49,777 bases of DNA from an uncultured Dokdonia sp. (GTDB taxonomy: Bacteria > Bacteroidota > Bacteroidia > Flavobacteriales > Flavobacteriaceae). Location: assembly GCA_938002835.1 (NCBI GenBank), contig CALKZS010000053.1, positions 1 to 49,777 of the forward strand, given 5' to 3'. Position 1 is the first letter of the stretch, and every line of letters begins with the position of its first letter. The position numbers were made by a program, and so were the translations under genes. A model generated the notes under the pieces. It saw only the letters and a program-made list of their open reading frames with translations, searched no databases and had not been told where the DNA came from. Below are positions 25,138 to 34,138 of the stretch, in pieces.

Positions 25138-27108
25138 ATGTCTACAGAAAAGAAAAAAAATACAAATTCTACACCTTCTAATAAACCTAAATTTAGTTCT
25201 TACTGGATTTATGGTCTTATTGTAATTATATTTATCGCTATCAGTATGTTGTCAGGCAGCACTGGTATAGGAGAAGGAAAGAAAACATCAATCTATCAAT
25301 TTGAAGAATATCTTAAAGATGGGGATGTAGAAAGAGTTGAAGTCGTAAATAAGAACTCTGTTAAGATATATCTCACAAAAGAGGCAGAGGCAAAAGAAGT
25401 ACACAATAAGAACAAAAACACAGGGTTTTTAGCCCCTTCTGCATCTGCGCCAGATTATCGTTTTGAAATTGGAGATCTTCAAAATTTTGAAAATGACATT
25501 AATAAAATTATTGATGAAAATAATTTGGAAACCCAGATAACTTATGAAACAGAAGGTGATATGTGGGGTGTTGTTGCAAGTTTTCTTCCCTTTATATTAA
25601 TTATTGGACTCTGGATTTTTATTATGCGCCGTATGTCTGGAGGAGGAGCTGGAGGTCCTGGAGGTCAGATTTTTAATATAGGTAAATCTAAAGCAAAGCT
25701 CTTTGACGAAAAAACAGATATTAAAACTACATTTAAAGATGTAGCTGGATTAGAGGGAGCAAAAGAAGAGATACAAGAAATAGTAGATTTTTTAAAGAAT
25801 CCTGAAAAGTATACTAGTTTAGGAGGTAAAATTCCTAAAGGAGCATTACTTGTGGGTCAACCAGGAACAGGTAAGACATTGCTTGCAAAGGCAGTGGCAG
25901 GAGAGGCAAAAGTTCCGTTTTTCTCATTGTCTGGATCAGATTTTGTAGAAATGTTCGTAGGGGTAGGAGCATCACGTGTGAGAGATTTGTTTAAGCAAGC
26001 AAAAGAAAAATCTCCAGCGATTATTTTTATAGATGAGATAGATGCTATAGGTCGTGCTCGTGGTAAAAATAATTTTTCTGGTTCTAATGATGAGCGTGAG
26101 AATACCTTAAACCAACTTCTTACAGAGATGGATGGTTTTGGAACAAATACAAACGTAATAGTACTTGCGGCTACTAACAGAGCAGATGTTCTTGATAAAG
26201 CATTAATGAGAGCAGGTCGTTTTGATAGACAGATTTATGTAGACCTCCCTGATGTGAGAGAGCGTAAAGAGATTTTTGAAGTTCACTTACGTCCTTTGAA
26301 AAAAGTAGAAGAAGAGTTAGATGTAGATTTTCTTGCAAAACAAACACCAGGATTCTCAGGAGCAGATATTGCAAATATGTGTAATGAAGCAGCTCTTATT
26401 GCTGCCAGAAAAGGGCATAAAGCAGTTAAGAAACAAGATTTTCTAGATGCTGTAGACCGTATCGTTGGAGGTCTTGAAAAGAAAAATAAAATTATCACTC
26501 CTGATGAGAAAAAAGCAATTGCTTTTCACGAGGCGGGTCACGCTACAGTGAGCTGGATGCTAGAACACGCAGCACCATTAGTAAAAGTGACAATAGTACC
26601 TAGAGGTCAGTCTTTAGGAGCAGCTTGGTATCTTCCTGAAGAACGTCTTATTGTAAGACCAGAACAAATGCTCGATGAGATGTGTGCAGCCTTAGGTGGT
26701 AGAGCTGCAGAAAAAGTTATTTTTAACAAAATATCTACAGGAGCTTTGAGCGATCTTGAAAAAGTAACTAAACAAGCCAGAATGATGGTAACGGTTTATG
26801 GACTTAATGATGAGGTTGGAAATCTTACTTATTATGACAGTACGGGACAATCTGAAAATGGTTTTACAAAACCATATAGTGAGCGCACAGCTGAGTTAAT
26901 TGATAAAGAAATTTCTAAGATTATAGAAAAGCAATATCAACGAGCTATAGCTATTCTTACTAAAGAAAAGGATAAACTTACACAACTAGCACAATTGCTT
27001 TTAGATAAAGAAGTGATTTTTAAAGACAATCTTATAGATGTTTTTGGAGAACGCCCTTTTGGAAAAAAGGAAACCACTTTAGAAGAAGGTACAGAAGAAA
27101 TAGTTTAA
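25138..27108 (+). CDS. ftsH: ATP-dependent zinc metalloprotease FtsH
   Basis: The 656-residue protein has two TM helices (about 23-41 and 141-163) bracketing a periplasmic domain. An AAA+ module with Walker A GQPGTGKT and Walker B IIFIDEIDAIG follows, then the arginine-finger region NRADVLDKALMRAGRFDRQIY. The protease site is HEAGH. The Walker A second residue is Gln in place of the usual Pro, which should be tolerated. It degrades membrane and soluble substrates from the cytoplasmic side as a hexamer. It is co-transcribed with rsfS and ended by a strong terminator 30 bp later. Confidence 0.97.
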   Translation: MSTEKKKNTNSTPSNKPKFSSYWIYGLIVIIFIAISMLSGSTGIGEGKKTSIYQFEEYLKDGDVERVEVVNKNSVKIYLTKEAEAKEVHNKNKNTGFLAPSASAPDYRFEIGDLQNFENDINKIIDENNLETQITYETEGDMWGVVASFLPFILIIGLWIFIMRRMSGGGAGGPGGQIFNIGKSKAKLFDEKTDIKTTFKDVAGLEGAKEEIQEIVDFLKNPEKYTSLGGKIPKGALLVGQPGTGKTLLAKAVAGEAKVPFFSLSGSDFVEMFVGVGASRVRDLFKQAKEKSPAIIFIDEIDAIGRARGKNNFSGSNDERENTLNQLLTEMDGFGTNTNVIVLAATNRADVLDKALMRAGRFDRQIYVDLPDVRERKEIFEVHLRPLKKVEEELDVDFLAKQTPGFSGADIANMCNEAALIAARKGHKAVKKQDFLDAVDRIVGGLEKKNKIITPDEKKAIAFHEAGHATVSWMLEHAAPLVKVTIVPRGQSLGAAWYLPEERLIVRPEQMLDEMCAALGGRAAEKVIFNKISTGALSDLEKVTKQARMMVTVYGLNDEVGNLTYYDSTGQSENGFTKPYSERTAELIDKEISKIIEKQYQRAIAILTKEKDKLTQLAQLLLDKEVIFKDNLIDVFGERPFGKKETTLEEGTEEIV

Positions 27109-27137
27109 AAGATACATCTCTATTTATAATAGATATT

Positions 27138-27178
27138 AAAAAAACTTGATTGAGCATATGGTTCAATCAAGTTTTTTT
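27138..27178 (+). terminator. Terminator of rsfS-ftsH
   Basis: ACTTGATTGA and TCAATCAAGT form a perfect stem flanked by A and T runs, 30 bp past the ftsH stop. Confidence 0.92.
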
Positions 27179-27211
27179 ATATTTGAGTAGCCTTATAAGC
27201 AAAAAACATTA

Positions 27212-27826
27212 ATGAGTCTCTTTAGAAAAATATTTAAATCATCTTCTAAGTCAGACGACCCATTTGAGAATAAAGAAAATGAACAACGCAGTAAGTATAT
27301 GCCAGAGGTAGATACTCCTGCAGATGAGCGTTTTACAAGAAACTTTATAATAAATGGTGGTCGCTTTCTTTATGCTCTCAATATGGATGAAGTTCACGAT
27401 AACTTTGACAACATCCTGTTAGAGAATGATTGGTATGAAAAAGATGTTTTTTGTATGGATGATGGACTCAAACAGACTTTTAATAATTATAATTTGAAAT
27501 TTGGAGCAAAAAAAGAGTCTGCATTCTTTCTTGCAACTTGTGAAAGTTTAGTTGCAAACGATGGATCATTACTTATTTGTTCAAATCAATTAAAAGAATT
27601 AAAACTACACGATTTGCCTCAGAATATTATAATTTATGGAACAACAAGTCAAATAGTAAATAATATAGGAGAAGGATTACGTCTTATTAAAAACCGTAAT
27701 TCTGGAAGTATCCCTACAAATATTACTACTATTAAAAATTTTGAGTCTAAAGACGATAGTAAAGACTTTATGACCTACGGAAGCAGTACAAAAAACTTGT
27801 ACTTATTGCTGCTAGAAGATCTATAA
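27212..27826 (+). CDS. LUD-domain protein
   Basis: The 204-residue protein ends in a region (about 90-170) typical of LUD/YkgG proteins: AFFLATCESLVANDGSLLI, then IIYGTTSQIVNNIGEGL. Relatives in lactate utilisation carry LUD with other subunits, but here the protein stands alone ahead of phospholipid genes. I know single-LUD proteins next to cdsA in other Flavobacteriia; their role is unknown. It lies one base before cdsA and is probably co-transcribed with it. Confidence 0.8.
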   Translation: MSLFRKIFKSSSKSDDPFENKENEQRSKYMPEVDTPADERFTRNFIINGGRFLYALNMDEVHDNFDNILLENDWYEKDVFCMDDGLKQTFNNYNLKFGAKKESAFFLATCESLVANDGSLLICSNQLKELKLHDLPQNIIIYGTTSQIVNNIGEGLRLIKNRNSGSIPTNITTIKNFESKDDSKDFMTYGSSTKNLYLLLLEDL

Positions 27827-27827
27827 T

Positions 27828-28631
27828 ATGCGCGAAGTCGTAATACGAGCCCTTTTTGGATTACTATATGTAGCATTATTGTTACTAGCTATATTTTCAT
27901 TAGAAAATATATACATAATTGTTTTTTTTACATTAGGAACTATTGTGTTATATGAGTTTTTGAAACTTATAAAAGTATCTTCTATATTGCCTTATGTTTT
28001 ACTAATAGCCTCTACTATTATATTCTGTTATTTTAAAATAGATAGAATGATTACTATCATATACCTTACACTTATAATAGCAGTAAATTTATACCTCGTT
28101 AAAAACTTAATACGCCCATCAGAGCGATATATTACAATCTCTCAAAAATATGTATATACAATATTCTATATTTCAGGAGGTGTGGTGTTTACTATTTTAC
28201 TGCCTTCATATAAAGGAGAATATACGTCACTATTAGTAGCTAGTGTTTTTGCACTTATATGGATTAATGATACGTTTGCATTTATAGTAGGAAAGAGTAT
28301 AGGAAAGCATAAATTGCTAGAGCGTATCTCTCCTAAAAAAACCGTAGAAGGGTTTGTAGGAGGGTTAGTTTTTTGTTGTATTGCCAGTGTGTTGTTTTAT
28401 TTCTTTACAGATTTATTAAGTCTAGGTTTGTGGATTACTGTAGCAGTAGTTACATCTATTTTTGGTACATTAGGAGATCTTATACAATCACAACTTAAGA
28501 GGCAAGCGGGAGTTAAAGATAGTGGTAAAATTATGCCAGGGCACGGAGGGATGTATGATAGATTAGATAGTATTGTTTTTGCTGCCCCATTTATATATTT
28601 ATTTTTAATAGTATTAGACTATGTTCCATAA
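27828..28631 (+). CDS. cdsA: Phosphatidate cytidylyltransferase
   Basis: The 267-residue protein has about eight TM helices. The C-terminal signature includes GDLIQSQLKRQAGVKDSGKIMPGHGGMYDRLDS (key residues LKR, KDSG, PGHGG, DR.DS), typical of CdsA. It makes CDP-diacylglycerol from phosphatidate and CTP at the inner membrane. Its 3' end overlaps the next gene by 11 bp, and that gene (psd) acts further down the same pathway. Confidence 0.95.
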   Translation: MREVVIRALFGLLYVALLLLAIFSLENIYIIVFFTLGTIVLYEFLKLIKVSSILPYVLLIASTIIFCYFKIDRMITIIYLTLIIAVNLYLVKNLIRPSERYITISQKYVYTIFYISGGVVFTILLPSYKGEYTSLLVASVFALIWINDTFAFIVGKSIGKHKLLERISPKKTVEGFVGGLVFCCIASVLFYFFTDLLSLGLWITVAVVTSIFGTLGDLIQSQLKRQAGVKDSGKIMPGHGGMYDRLDSIVFAAPFIYLFLIVLDYVP

Positions 28632-29271
28632 AGAAGGATATAAAATTATTGTAATCACAATGCTACTAAGTGCAATTGTGTTATTAACAACAGAATATTT
28701 TGTTGGGCGTAATTGGCTGTTTTATGTAGTAACTGCCATTGTTATCTTCTTTTTAGTGATGGTGTTACAGTTTTTTAGAAATCCAGAACGAAAAGCTCAT
28801 AATGATATAAATGTACTTACATCTCCAGTAGATGGCAAAGTAGTCGTTATAGAGGAGGTATATGAGGCAGAATATTTTAAAGATAAAAGACTTCAAGTGT
28901 CCATCTTTATGTCACCTATAAATGTACACGTAACACGATATCCTGGAGCAGGCAAAATTGCTTTTAGTAAGTATCACCCAGGAAAATACTTAGTGGCTTG
29001 GCATCCTAAATCAAGTACAGAAAACGAGCGCACAACAGTAGTTGTAACAACAGAAAAATTTGGAGATATACTATATAGGCAAATTGCAGGAGCGCTTGCA
29101 AAACGAATTATTAATTATGCAGAAAAAGGAGCAGTAATATCTCAAGGAGATGATAGTGGTTTCATTCGTTTTGGTTCTAGAGTAGATTTATATTTGCCAT
29201 TAGGTACTAAGCTTAATGTTAAGTTAGAAGACAAAGTAAAAGGAGCAGAATCTATAATAGCATCATTGTAA
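28621..29271 (+). CDS. psd: Phosphatidylserine decarboxylase family protein
   Basis: The 216-residue protein has N-terminal TM segments, FRNPERKA, SPVDGKVV, IFMSPINVHVTRYP, and the self-cleavage site FGSRVDLYLP. Cleavage between Gly and Ser makes the pyruvoyl group of the alpha chain. This short form is the type known in many Bacteroidetes. It makes phosphatidylethanolamine, the main membrane lipid. The start overlaps cdsA by 11 bp; its stop directly abuts the acyl-CoA-binding protein gene. Confidence 0.94.
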   Translation: MFHKEGYKIIVITMLLSAIVLLTTEYFVGRNWLFYVVTAIVIFFLVMVLQFFRNPERKAHNDINVLTSPVDGKVVVIEEVYEAEYFKDKRLQVSIFMSPINVHVTRYPGAGKIAFSKYHPGKYLVAWHPKSSTENERTTVVVTTEKFGDILYRQIAGALAKRIINYAEKGAVISQGDDSGFIRFGSRVDLYLPLGTKLNVKLEDKVKGAESIIASL

Positions 29272-29535
29272 ATGAAAGAAAAGGTTCTCCATACAAAATT
29301 TAAGGAGGCTTTTGATAAGGTAAGTGCCACTACGCAAGATTTTCCGCCAGATGTGTTACTACAGTTCTATGCACTATATAAACAGGCAGCACAAAAAAAT
29401 AGTTTTAACAATATAGAAGGTGAGCATCAACTTGTTAGTGCTTTTAAACTTAATGCATTACTACAAGTAAAACACCTTACAGAAGATCAAGCAAAAGAAG
29501 AATACATAAAGCTTGCAGAAAAGTATCTTAAATAA
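29272..29535 (+). CDS. Acyl-CoA-binding protein
   Basis: The 87-residue protein matches the four-helix ACBP family: FKEAFDKVSATT, DVLLQFYALYKQA, and KWEAW-like/LLQVKHLTEDQAKEEYIKLAEK. It holds long-chain acyl-CoA esters. The start abuts the psd stop with no gap, so it is translated as part of the LUD-cdsA-psd run. That context suggests a link between acyl-CoA handling and phospholipid synthesis (inference). Confidence 0.9.
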   Translation: MKEKVLHTKFKEAFDKVSATTQDFPPDVLLQFYALYKQAAQKNSFNNIEGEHQLVSAFKLNALLQVKHLTEDQAKEEYIKLAEKYLK

Positions 29536-29547
29536 GGATATCAAATG

Positions 29548-29579
29548 AAAAGAGACAGATTTAGAAATCTGCCTCTTTT
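29548..29579. terminator. Bidirectional terminator between acbP and valS
   Basis: AAAAGAG-A-CAGATTT and AAATCTG-C-CTCTTTT form a stem with one mismatch, A-run on one side and T-run on the other, lying between two convergent genes. Confidence 0.85.
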
Positions 29580-29609
29580 ATTAGTCTGTAATTAGTAAAT
29601 ACACTTTTT

Positions 29610-32243
29610 TTATTTCAAACTTGATAATCGCTTTTCTAAAGCTTCAATTTTAGCCTCAGCATCTGCCATTTTTTGACGTTCTATCGCAACTACTTTTTCT
29701 GGAGCATTGTTTACAAAACGCTCGTTAGAAAGTTTGCCACTTACAGACTTTAAAAACCCTTTAGTGTATTTAAGTTCTTCTTCAATTTTGGCAACTTCGG
29801 CTTCTACGTCTATAGCTCCAGCAAGTGGGATAAAATATTCATTAGATTTTACCCTAAAAGAAAGAGCTCCTTCTAAAGGTTCTTTTATTAAAGTGATCTC
29901 ACTTACATTACCTAGCTTAGAAATAATGCCATCATATTCTGACGATATTTCTTTATTACCTAAAACGTGTAATTCTATTTGATCTTTAAATGCAATATTC
30001 TTGCTCTTACGTATCGTTCTTATGCCAGAAATCACTTGAGAAGCATATTCAAAATCTGATATAATATTTGTATCTGCATTTCCTCCAGAGGGCCATTTAT
30101 TTATAATTAACGCCTCCTTTGGTGTGCGACCTGTAATGGTTTGCCAGATCTCTTCAGAAGCAAATGGAATAAATGGATGCAAAATTCTTAAGTTGTTTTC
30201 AAATGCTTCAATGACTGCATCATATGTCTTACGATCTATGGGTTGTTGGTATGCAGGTTTTATAATCTCTAGCAACCAGCCACAGAAGTCATTCCATACC
30301 AGTTTGTAACTAGCCATTAACGCATCAGAAATGCGATATTTTGAAAAGTGATCTTCTATCTCTTTTAGTGTTTCATTAAAGCGATGCGTATACCAGGAAA
30401 TCCCTTGCGCACTGTATGCTGGTTGCGGTATGTTTTCATCTATTTCCCATCCTTGGATCAGGCTAAAGGCACTCAGATTCTTTTTAATAAATCCTTTTCC
30501 TTGTTTTAAAAGATCTTCGTCAAACATTAGGTCATTACCTGCAGCACTACTCAATAGAAGCCCTACGCGCACACCATCTGCACCATATTCTTCTATTAAT
30601 TTTAAAGCATCTGGTGAGTTACCTAAAGATTTTGACATCTTGCGACGTTGCTTGTCGCGCACTAACCCGGTAAGATATACATTTTCAAATGGACGTTTAT
30701 CTGTATATTCATACCCAGCAGTAATCATACGTGCTACCCAGAAAAATAAAATATCTGGACCTGTTACAAGATCATTAGTTGGGTAGTAATAGTTAAATTC
30801 TTCATTTTCTGGGTTGCGCACTCCGTCAAAAACACTCATAGGCCATAGCCAAGAGGAGAACCAAGTATCTAAGGCATCTTCATCTTGATGTAAATCTGCA
30901 GCAGTAAGGGAATTGTTTCCAGTACGCTTTCGCGAAAGCGTAATAGCATCCTCTATATTCTCTGCTACCACAAAATCTTCTTTACCATCGCCAAAATAGT
31001 AAGCAGGAATTTGCTGTCCACACCATAACTGGCGAGAGATATTCCAGTCACGAATGTTTTCCATCCAGTGACGATAGGTGTTTTCAAATTTTTTAGGAAA
31101 TAACTTTACATCACCTGTCTCAAGAACAGACTTTATGGCAGGTTTTACTAGTTCTTCCATTTTAAGGAACCATTGGTCAGAAAGGCGAGGTTCTATAACG
31201 GCCTTTGTCCGTTCTGAAGTTCCTATTTTATTAAAGTGATTTTCTGTTTTTACTAAAACAGCGAGCTCTTCAAGTTCTTTTTTAATGTTTTTACGACATT
31301 CAAAACGATCTTGACCTTCATAGTGCAATCCAAAACTATTGAGAGAGGCGTCTTCATTAAAGATGTCTATCACTTCAAGCTTGTGTTTATCTCCAAGAGC
31401 TTTATCATTTTCATCGTGAGCAGGCGTTACTTTAAGGCAACCTGTCCCAAATTCTAGGTCGACATACTCGTCTTCTATAATAGGGATCACACGACCACAA
31501 ATAGGAACAATGGCTTTTTTGCCTTTAAGATGTGTAAAGCGATCGTCTTTTGGGTTAATACAGATAGCTGTATCGCCAAAAATAGTTTCTGGACGTGTTG
31601 TGGCTATGGTTAATACATCATCACTTCCTTCTATCTTATAGTTGATATAATAAAGAAGACCCTGGCGTTCTTCGTGTATTACTTCTTCGTCAGACAGTGT
31701 TGTTTTTGCTTCAGGATCCCAATTTACCATACGGTAACCACGATAAATTAATCCTTTGTTATATAAATCTACAAAGGTTTTTATAACAGACTCACTCATA
31801 TGTGGGTCCATTGTAAAAGCAGTACGATCCCAGTCACAAGAAGCGCCTAATTTTTTTAGCTGTTCTAAGATAACACCGCCATATTCTTCTTTCCATTCCC
31901 AAGCGTGTTTTAGAAATTCTTCACGGGTGAGATCAGATTTATTGATTCCTTGTTCTTTAAGACGGGCAACTACTTTTGCTTCGGTAGCGATAGATGCGTG
32001 ATCTGTACCAGGAACCCAACACGCATTTTTACCCAATAGACGAGCACGACGTATTAGTACATCTTGTATAGTGTTATTGAGCATATGTCCCATATGCAAG
32101 ACTCCTGTTACATTAGGTGGTGGTATTACAATGGTGTATGGCTCTCTGTCATCTGGTGTAGAATGGAAAAAATTATGTTCCATCCAGTAGTTGTACCACT
32201 TTTCTTCTACTGTAGAAGTGTCATATTCTGAAGCAATGTTCAT
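29610..32243 (-). CDS. valS: Valyl-tRNA synthetase
   Basis: The start is ATG 32243 (MNIASEYDTSTVEEKW), 877 residues. A TTG 33 bases further upstream would add 11 doubtful residues. It has the HIGH-type motif HMGHMLN in PPNVTGVLHMGHML, WVPGTDHASIATEAKV (editing/insert region) and KMSKSLGN. A C-terminal coiled coil (EVAKIEEELKYTKGFLKSV) is typical of ValRS. It carries one in-frame palindrome copy (30926-30939), read as LSRKR between GPDIL-region motifs and AADLHQDE. Confidence 0.97.
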   Translation of the reverse strand: MNIASEYDTSTVEEKWYNYWMEHNFFHSTPDDREPYTIVIPPPNVTGVLHMGHMLNNTIQDVLIRRARLLGKNACWVPGTDHASIATEAKVVARLKEQGINKSDLTREEFLKHAWEWKEEYGGVILEQLKKLGASCDWDRTAFTMDPHMSESVIKTFVDLYNKGLIYRGYRMVNWDPEAKTTLSDEEVIHEERQGLLYYINYKIEGSDDVLTIATTRPETIFGDTAICINPKDDRFTHLKGKKAIVPICGRVIPIIEDEYVDLEFGTGCLKVTPAHDENDKALGDKHKLEVIDIFNEDASLNSFGLHYEGQDRFECRKNIKKELEELAVLVKTENHFNKIGTSERTKAVIEPRLSDQWFLKMEELVKPAIKSVLETGDVKLFPKKFENTYRHWMENIRDWNISRQLWCGQQIPAYYFGDGKEDFVVAENIEDAITLSRKRTGNNSLTAADLHQDEDALDTWFSSWLWPMSVFDGVRNPENEEFNYYYPTNDLVTGPDILFFWVARMITAGYEYTDKRPFENVYLTGLVRDKQRRKMSKSLGNSPDALKLIEEYGADGVRVGLLLSSAAGNDLMFDEDLLKQGKGFIKKNLSAFSLIQGWEIDENIPQPAYSAQGISWYTHRFNETLKEIEDHFSKYRISDALMASYKLVWNDFCGWLLEIIKPAYQQPIDRKTYDAVIEAFENNLRILHPFIPFASEEIWQTITGRTPKEALIINKWPSGGNADTNIISDFEYASQVISGIRTIRKSKNIAFKDQIELHVLGNKEISSEYDGIISKLGNVSEITLIKEPLEGALSFRVKSNEYFIPLAGAIDVEAEVAKIEEELKYTKGFLKSVSGKLSNERFVNNAPEKVVAIERQKMADAEAKIEALEKRLSSLK
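30926..30939. repeat. Palindrome copy 5, inside valS
   Basis: Exact GCTTTCGCGAAAGC within valS (minus strand). The gene reads it as Leu-Ser-Arg-Lys-Arg, a different frame from the Ala-Phe-Ala-Lys-Ala copies. Symmetry reaches GTAC (5 positions) on the left and GTAA on the right, so it ends at TAC/GTA. Confidence 0.9.
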
Positions 32244-32367
32244 AGTTTGGTCTAATTGTTGTCTTAAAGTAGGCAAAAGTAGGGATAACAGCAGGATAAT
32301 TAAATAGTCTAAAGATTCTTTTTAAAACGTATATATGAAAGAACAAAGTGTTAATAATCAGATCATT

Positions 32368-32399
32368 TTTGGTAGGCGGTTAATTTCTACCTATTTTTG
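32368..32399 (+). promoter_or_regulatory. Promoter of the DUF1573 gene
   Basis: TTTG at 32368-32371 and TATTTTTG at 32392-32399 are 20 bp apart, close to the Bacteroidetes -33/-7 spacing, 22 bp upstream of the ATG. Confidence 0.6.
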
Positions 32400-32421
32400 A
32401 TTACCCTCAAATATTAAAATT

Positions 32422-32808
32422 ATGAAAAAACTAATCGTATTATTTGTTGCTACACTCTTTGCAGTTAGTATTCAAGCCCAAAACAAGAAAGCAAAAATCA
32501 CTTTTGATTCAGATGTTGTAGACTATGGTGAGGTACAATACGGCTCAGATGGCGTGCGTAAGTTTACATTTACAAATACAGGTAATGACGTGCTTATTGT
32601 AGCTCGTGTATATTCTACTTGTGGTTGTACTATCGCAAAAAAACCAGAAAATCCTATTCAGCCAGGAGAAAAAGGTGAGATAGAAGTAAAGTATGATACA
32701 AAAAGGCCAGGTCCTATCCGTAAGACTATTACGGTATATTCAAATGCTTCTGAAGTACCACAGAGTTTAAAAATTAAAGGAAAGGTATTACCAGAAGTTG
32801 GTGAGTAA
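32422..32808 (+). CDS. Secreted DUF1573-family protein
   Basis: The 128-residue protein has a signal peptide (MKKLIVLFVATLFAVSIQAQ). One DUF1573 domain follows: FDSDVVDYGEVQYGSDGVRKFTF, NTGNDVLIVARVYSTCGCTIAKKP, EIEVKYDTKRPGPIRKTITVYSN. The fold is an Ig-like/MSP-like beta sandwich, and the STCGCT motif is the family's hallmark. It is periplasmic or outer-membrane associated; the function in these bacteria is not established. It has its own promoter and terminator. Confidence 0.92.
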   Translation: MKKLIVLFVATLFAVSIQAQNKKAKITFDSDVVDYGEVQYGSDGVRKFTFTNTGNDVLIVARVYSTCGCTIAKKPENPIQPGEKGEIEVKYDTKRPGPIRKTITVYSNASEVPQSLKIKGKVLPEVGE

Positions 32809-32828
32809 ACAATACTTTAATAAAAAAT

Positions 32829-32859
32829 AAAAAGACCGCTTATTACAAGCGGTCTTTTT
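32829..32859 (+). terminator. Terminator of the DUF1573 gene
   Basis: AAAAAGACCGCTT and AAGCGGTCTTTTT form a perfect 13-bp stem, 20 bp past the stop. Confidence 0.92.
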
Positions 32860-33005
32860 ATTTTTTATAATTCAAGTACGAGTATGTTGTAACGTTTATA
32901 TATAAACGATGATTCAGAAAATGTATTTTCAATGTAATTAGCAATCATTTTTACCTGTTAACTAACTCAAAGTAGTAGTATACTCATTAAAATAGTTTTA
33001 AAAAG

Positions 33006-33042
33006 GTAATATAATTTAGTTTTAAAAACTAAATTATATTAC
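33006..33042. repeat. 37-bp near-perfect palindrome upstream of the lipoprotein array
   Basis: Two 17-base arms (GTAATATAATTTAGTTT and its exact reverse complement) surround TAA. The T and A of that centre also pair, giving 18 bp around one base. It ends 32 bp before the ATG at 33075. It may be a terminator-like hairpin, an operator, or an insertion scar. Confidence 0.8.
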
Positions 33043-33074
33043 AAAGTTGTTTTGTAAAAAAATCAATAAGTACA

Positions 33075-34097
33075 ATGAGAATAATCTATTTGCTTAAAAA
33101 TTATGTTTATTTAGTGCTTCTAATTTTTATCTTTATAAGCTGTGGTTATACAGAAACCGAAGATGATAAGTTTCCTGATATGCCAGTTTTTCCTGAGCAT
33201 AGTAACCCTGAAGTATCAATAGAGCCTTTAACTAGGACAATAGATGTTTTGTATGATTATGATGAGCAGAATTTTATTGCATCCATAAAGTATTTATACA
33301 AAGAAAGTAGATCAAGAATGTATGTTGTTAAAATGGATCATACTCTTAAAGTGTTAGATTCTATAGAAACTGATGATCTTTTTGAAATGGTAAAAGACGG
33401 GAGTTTTTATATTAAAAACGATAAAGGAAAAATACTTAAATATAGTTCTTTTGATGCTAAGCCTTTAGTAATAGAGGAACATCCTTTTAATGGTATTACC
33501 TATAAAGAAAGAGTAGAAAAAGAATTAAGGGAAGGGAAATATGCAAGAGGTACATATCCAGATAGTCTGTCGTCTAAAATATGGGAGATTGTAGATTCTA
33601 TAAGTTATCATAAATCATTTCAAGAGTTTGATAAACAGCAATTAACAGGTTTGCAATGTGTGATTGACTTCTATTCAGAATCAAAAAGAGTTTTGGTTTA
33701 TGAAGATGAAGAATATCTTAGTAGCCCTCAACCTTCTTCTAATGACTATGGAATTACTGCTAATAGTATATTATATGATTTTAAAGCTTGTGAGGTGAAA
33801 ACTAAATCTAATGCGGTTGAGAATGAAGGTTTAACTATTACAGATAAAGTAGTAAGAGCAAATGGTAGTTCAGGAGGAAATCATTTTGTGCCAGGTAGCT
33901 TTTACCCTATAGGTTTGCAGTATTATGAGTTAGAGATTGAAGGAGTAAAAACCCAATTTAAAATAATGGCAGACCCTATAGGAGAGAGACAACTTTTTTT
34001 AAGGCATATTCTTGATTCAGATATCTATTTAATAGACGTTGTAGATGCAATTCAATGGAATGTAAGAGAACCTACTTATATTGTTAATATAAAATAA
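33075..34097 (+). CDS. Paralogous lipoprotein 1 of 3 (unknown family)
   Basis: The 340-residue protein has a hydrophobic N-terminus ending in a lipobox (FIFISCGY, Cys about residue 23), then acidic residues (TETEDD). Shared features with the next two genes: PDMPVFPEHSNPE near the N-terminus; KDGSFYI and LKYSSFDAKP mid-protein; EHPFNG; TYPDSLS; VDSIS; a Cys in GLQCV and one in FKACE; then a C-terminal core SGGNHFVPGSFYP-x-GLQYYELEIEGVKT and DIYLIDVVD. The two conserved Cys could form a disulfide. I recognise no known family; no enzyme motif is visible. The acidic stretch may act as a surface-export signal. Confidence 0.8.
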   Translation: MRIIYLLKNYVYLVLLIFIFISCGYTETEDDKFPDMPVFPEHSNPEVSIEPLTRTIDVLYDYDEQNFIASIKYLYKESRSRMYVVKMDHTLKVLDSIETDDLFEMVKDGSFYIKNDKGKILKYSSFDAKPLVIEEHPFNGITYKERVEKELREGKYARGTYPDSLSSKIWEIVDSISYHKSFQEFDKQQLTGLQCVIDFYSESKRVLVYEDEEYLSSPQPSSNDYGITANSILYDFKACEVKTKSNAVENEGLTITDKVVRANGSSGGNHFVPGSFYPIGLQYYELEIEGVKTQFKIMADPIGERQLFLRHILDSDIYLIDVVDAIQWNVREPTYIVNIK

Positions 34098-34138
34098 ATT
34101 TTCTTTTTATTCTTACTTTGTTTAAAGAAAATTAGCTA

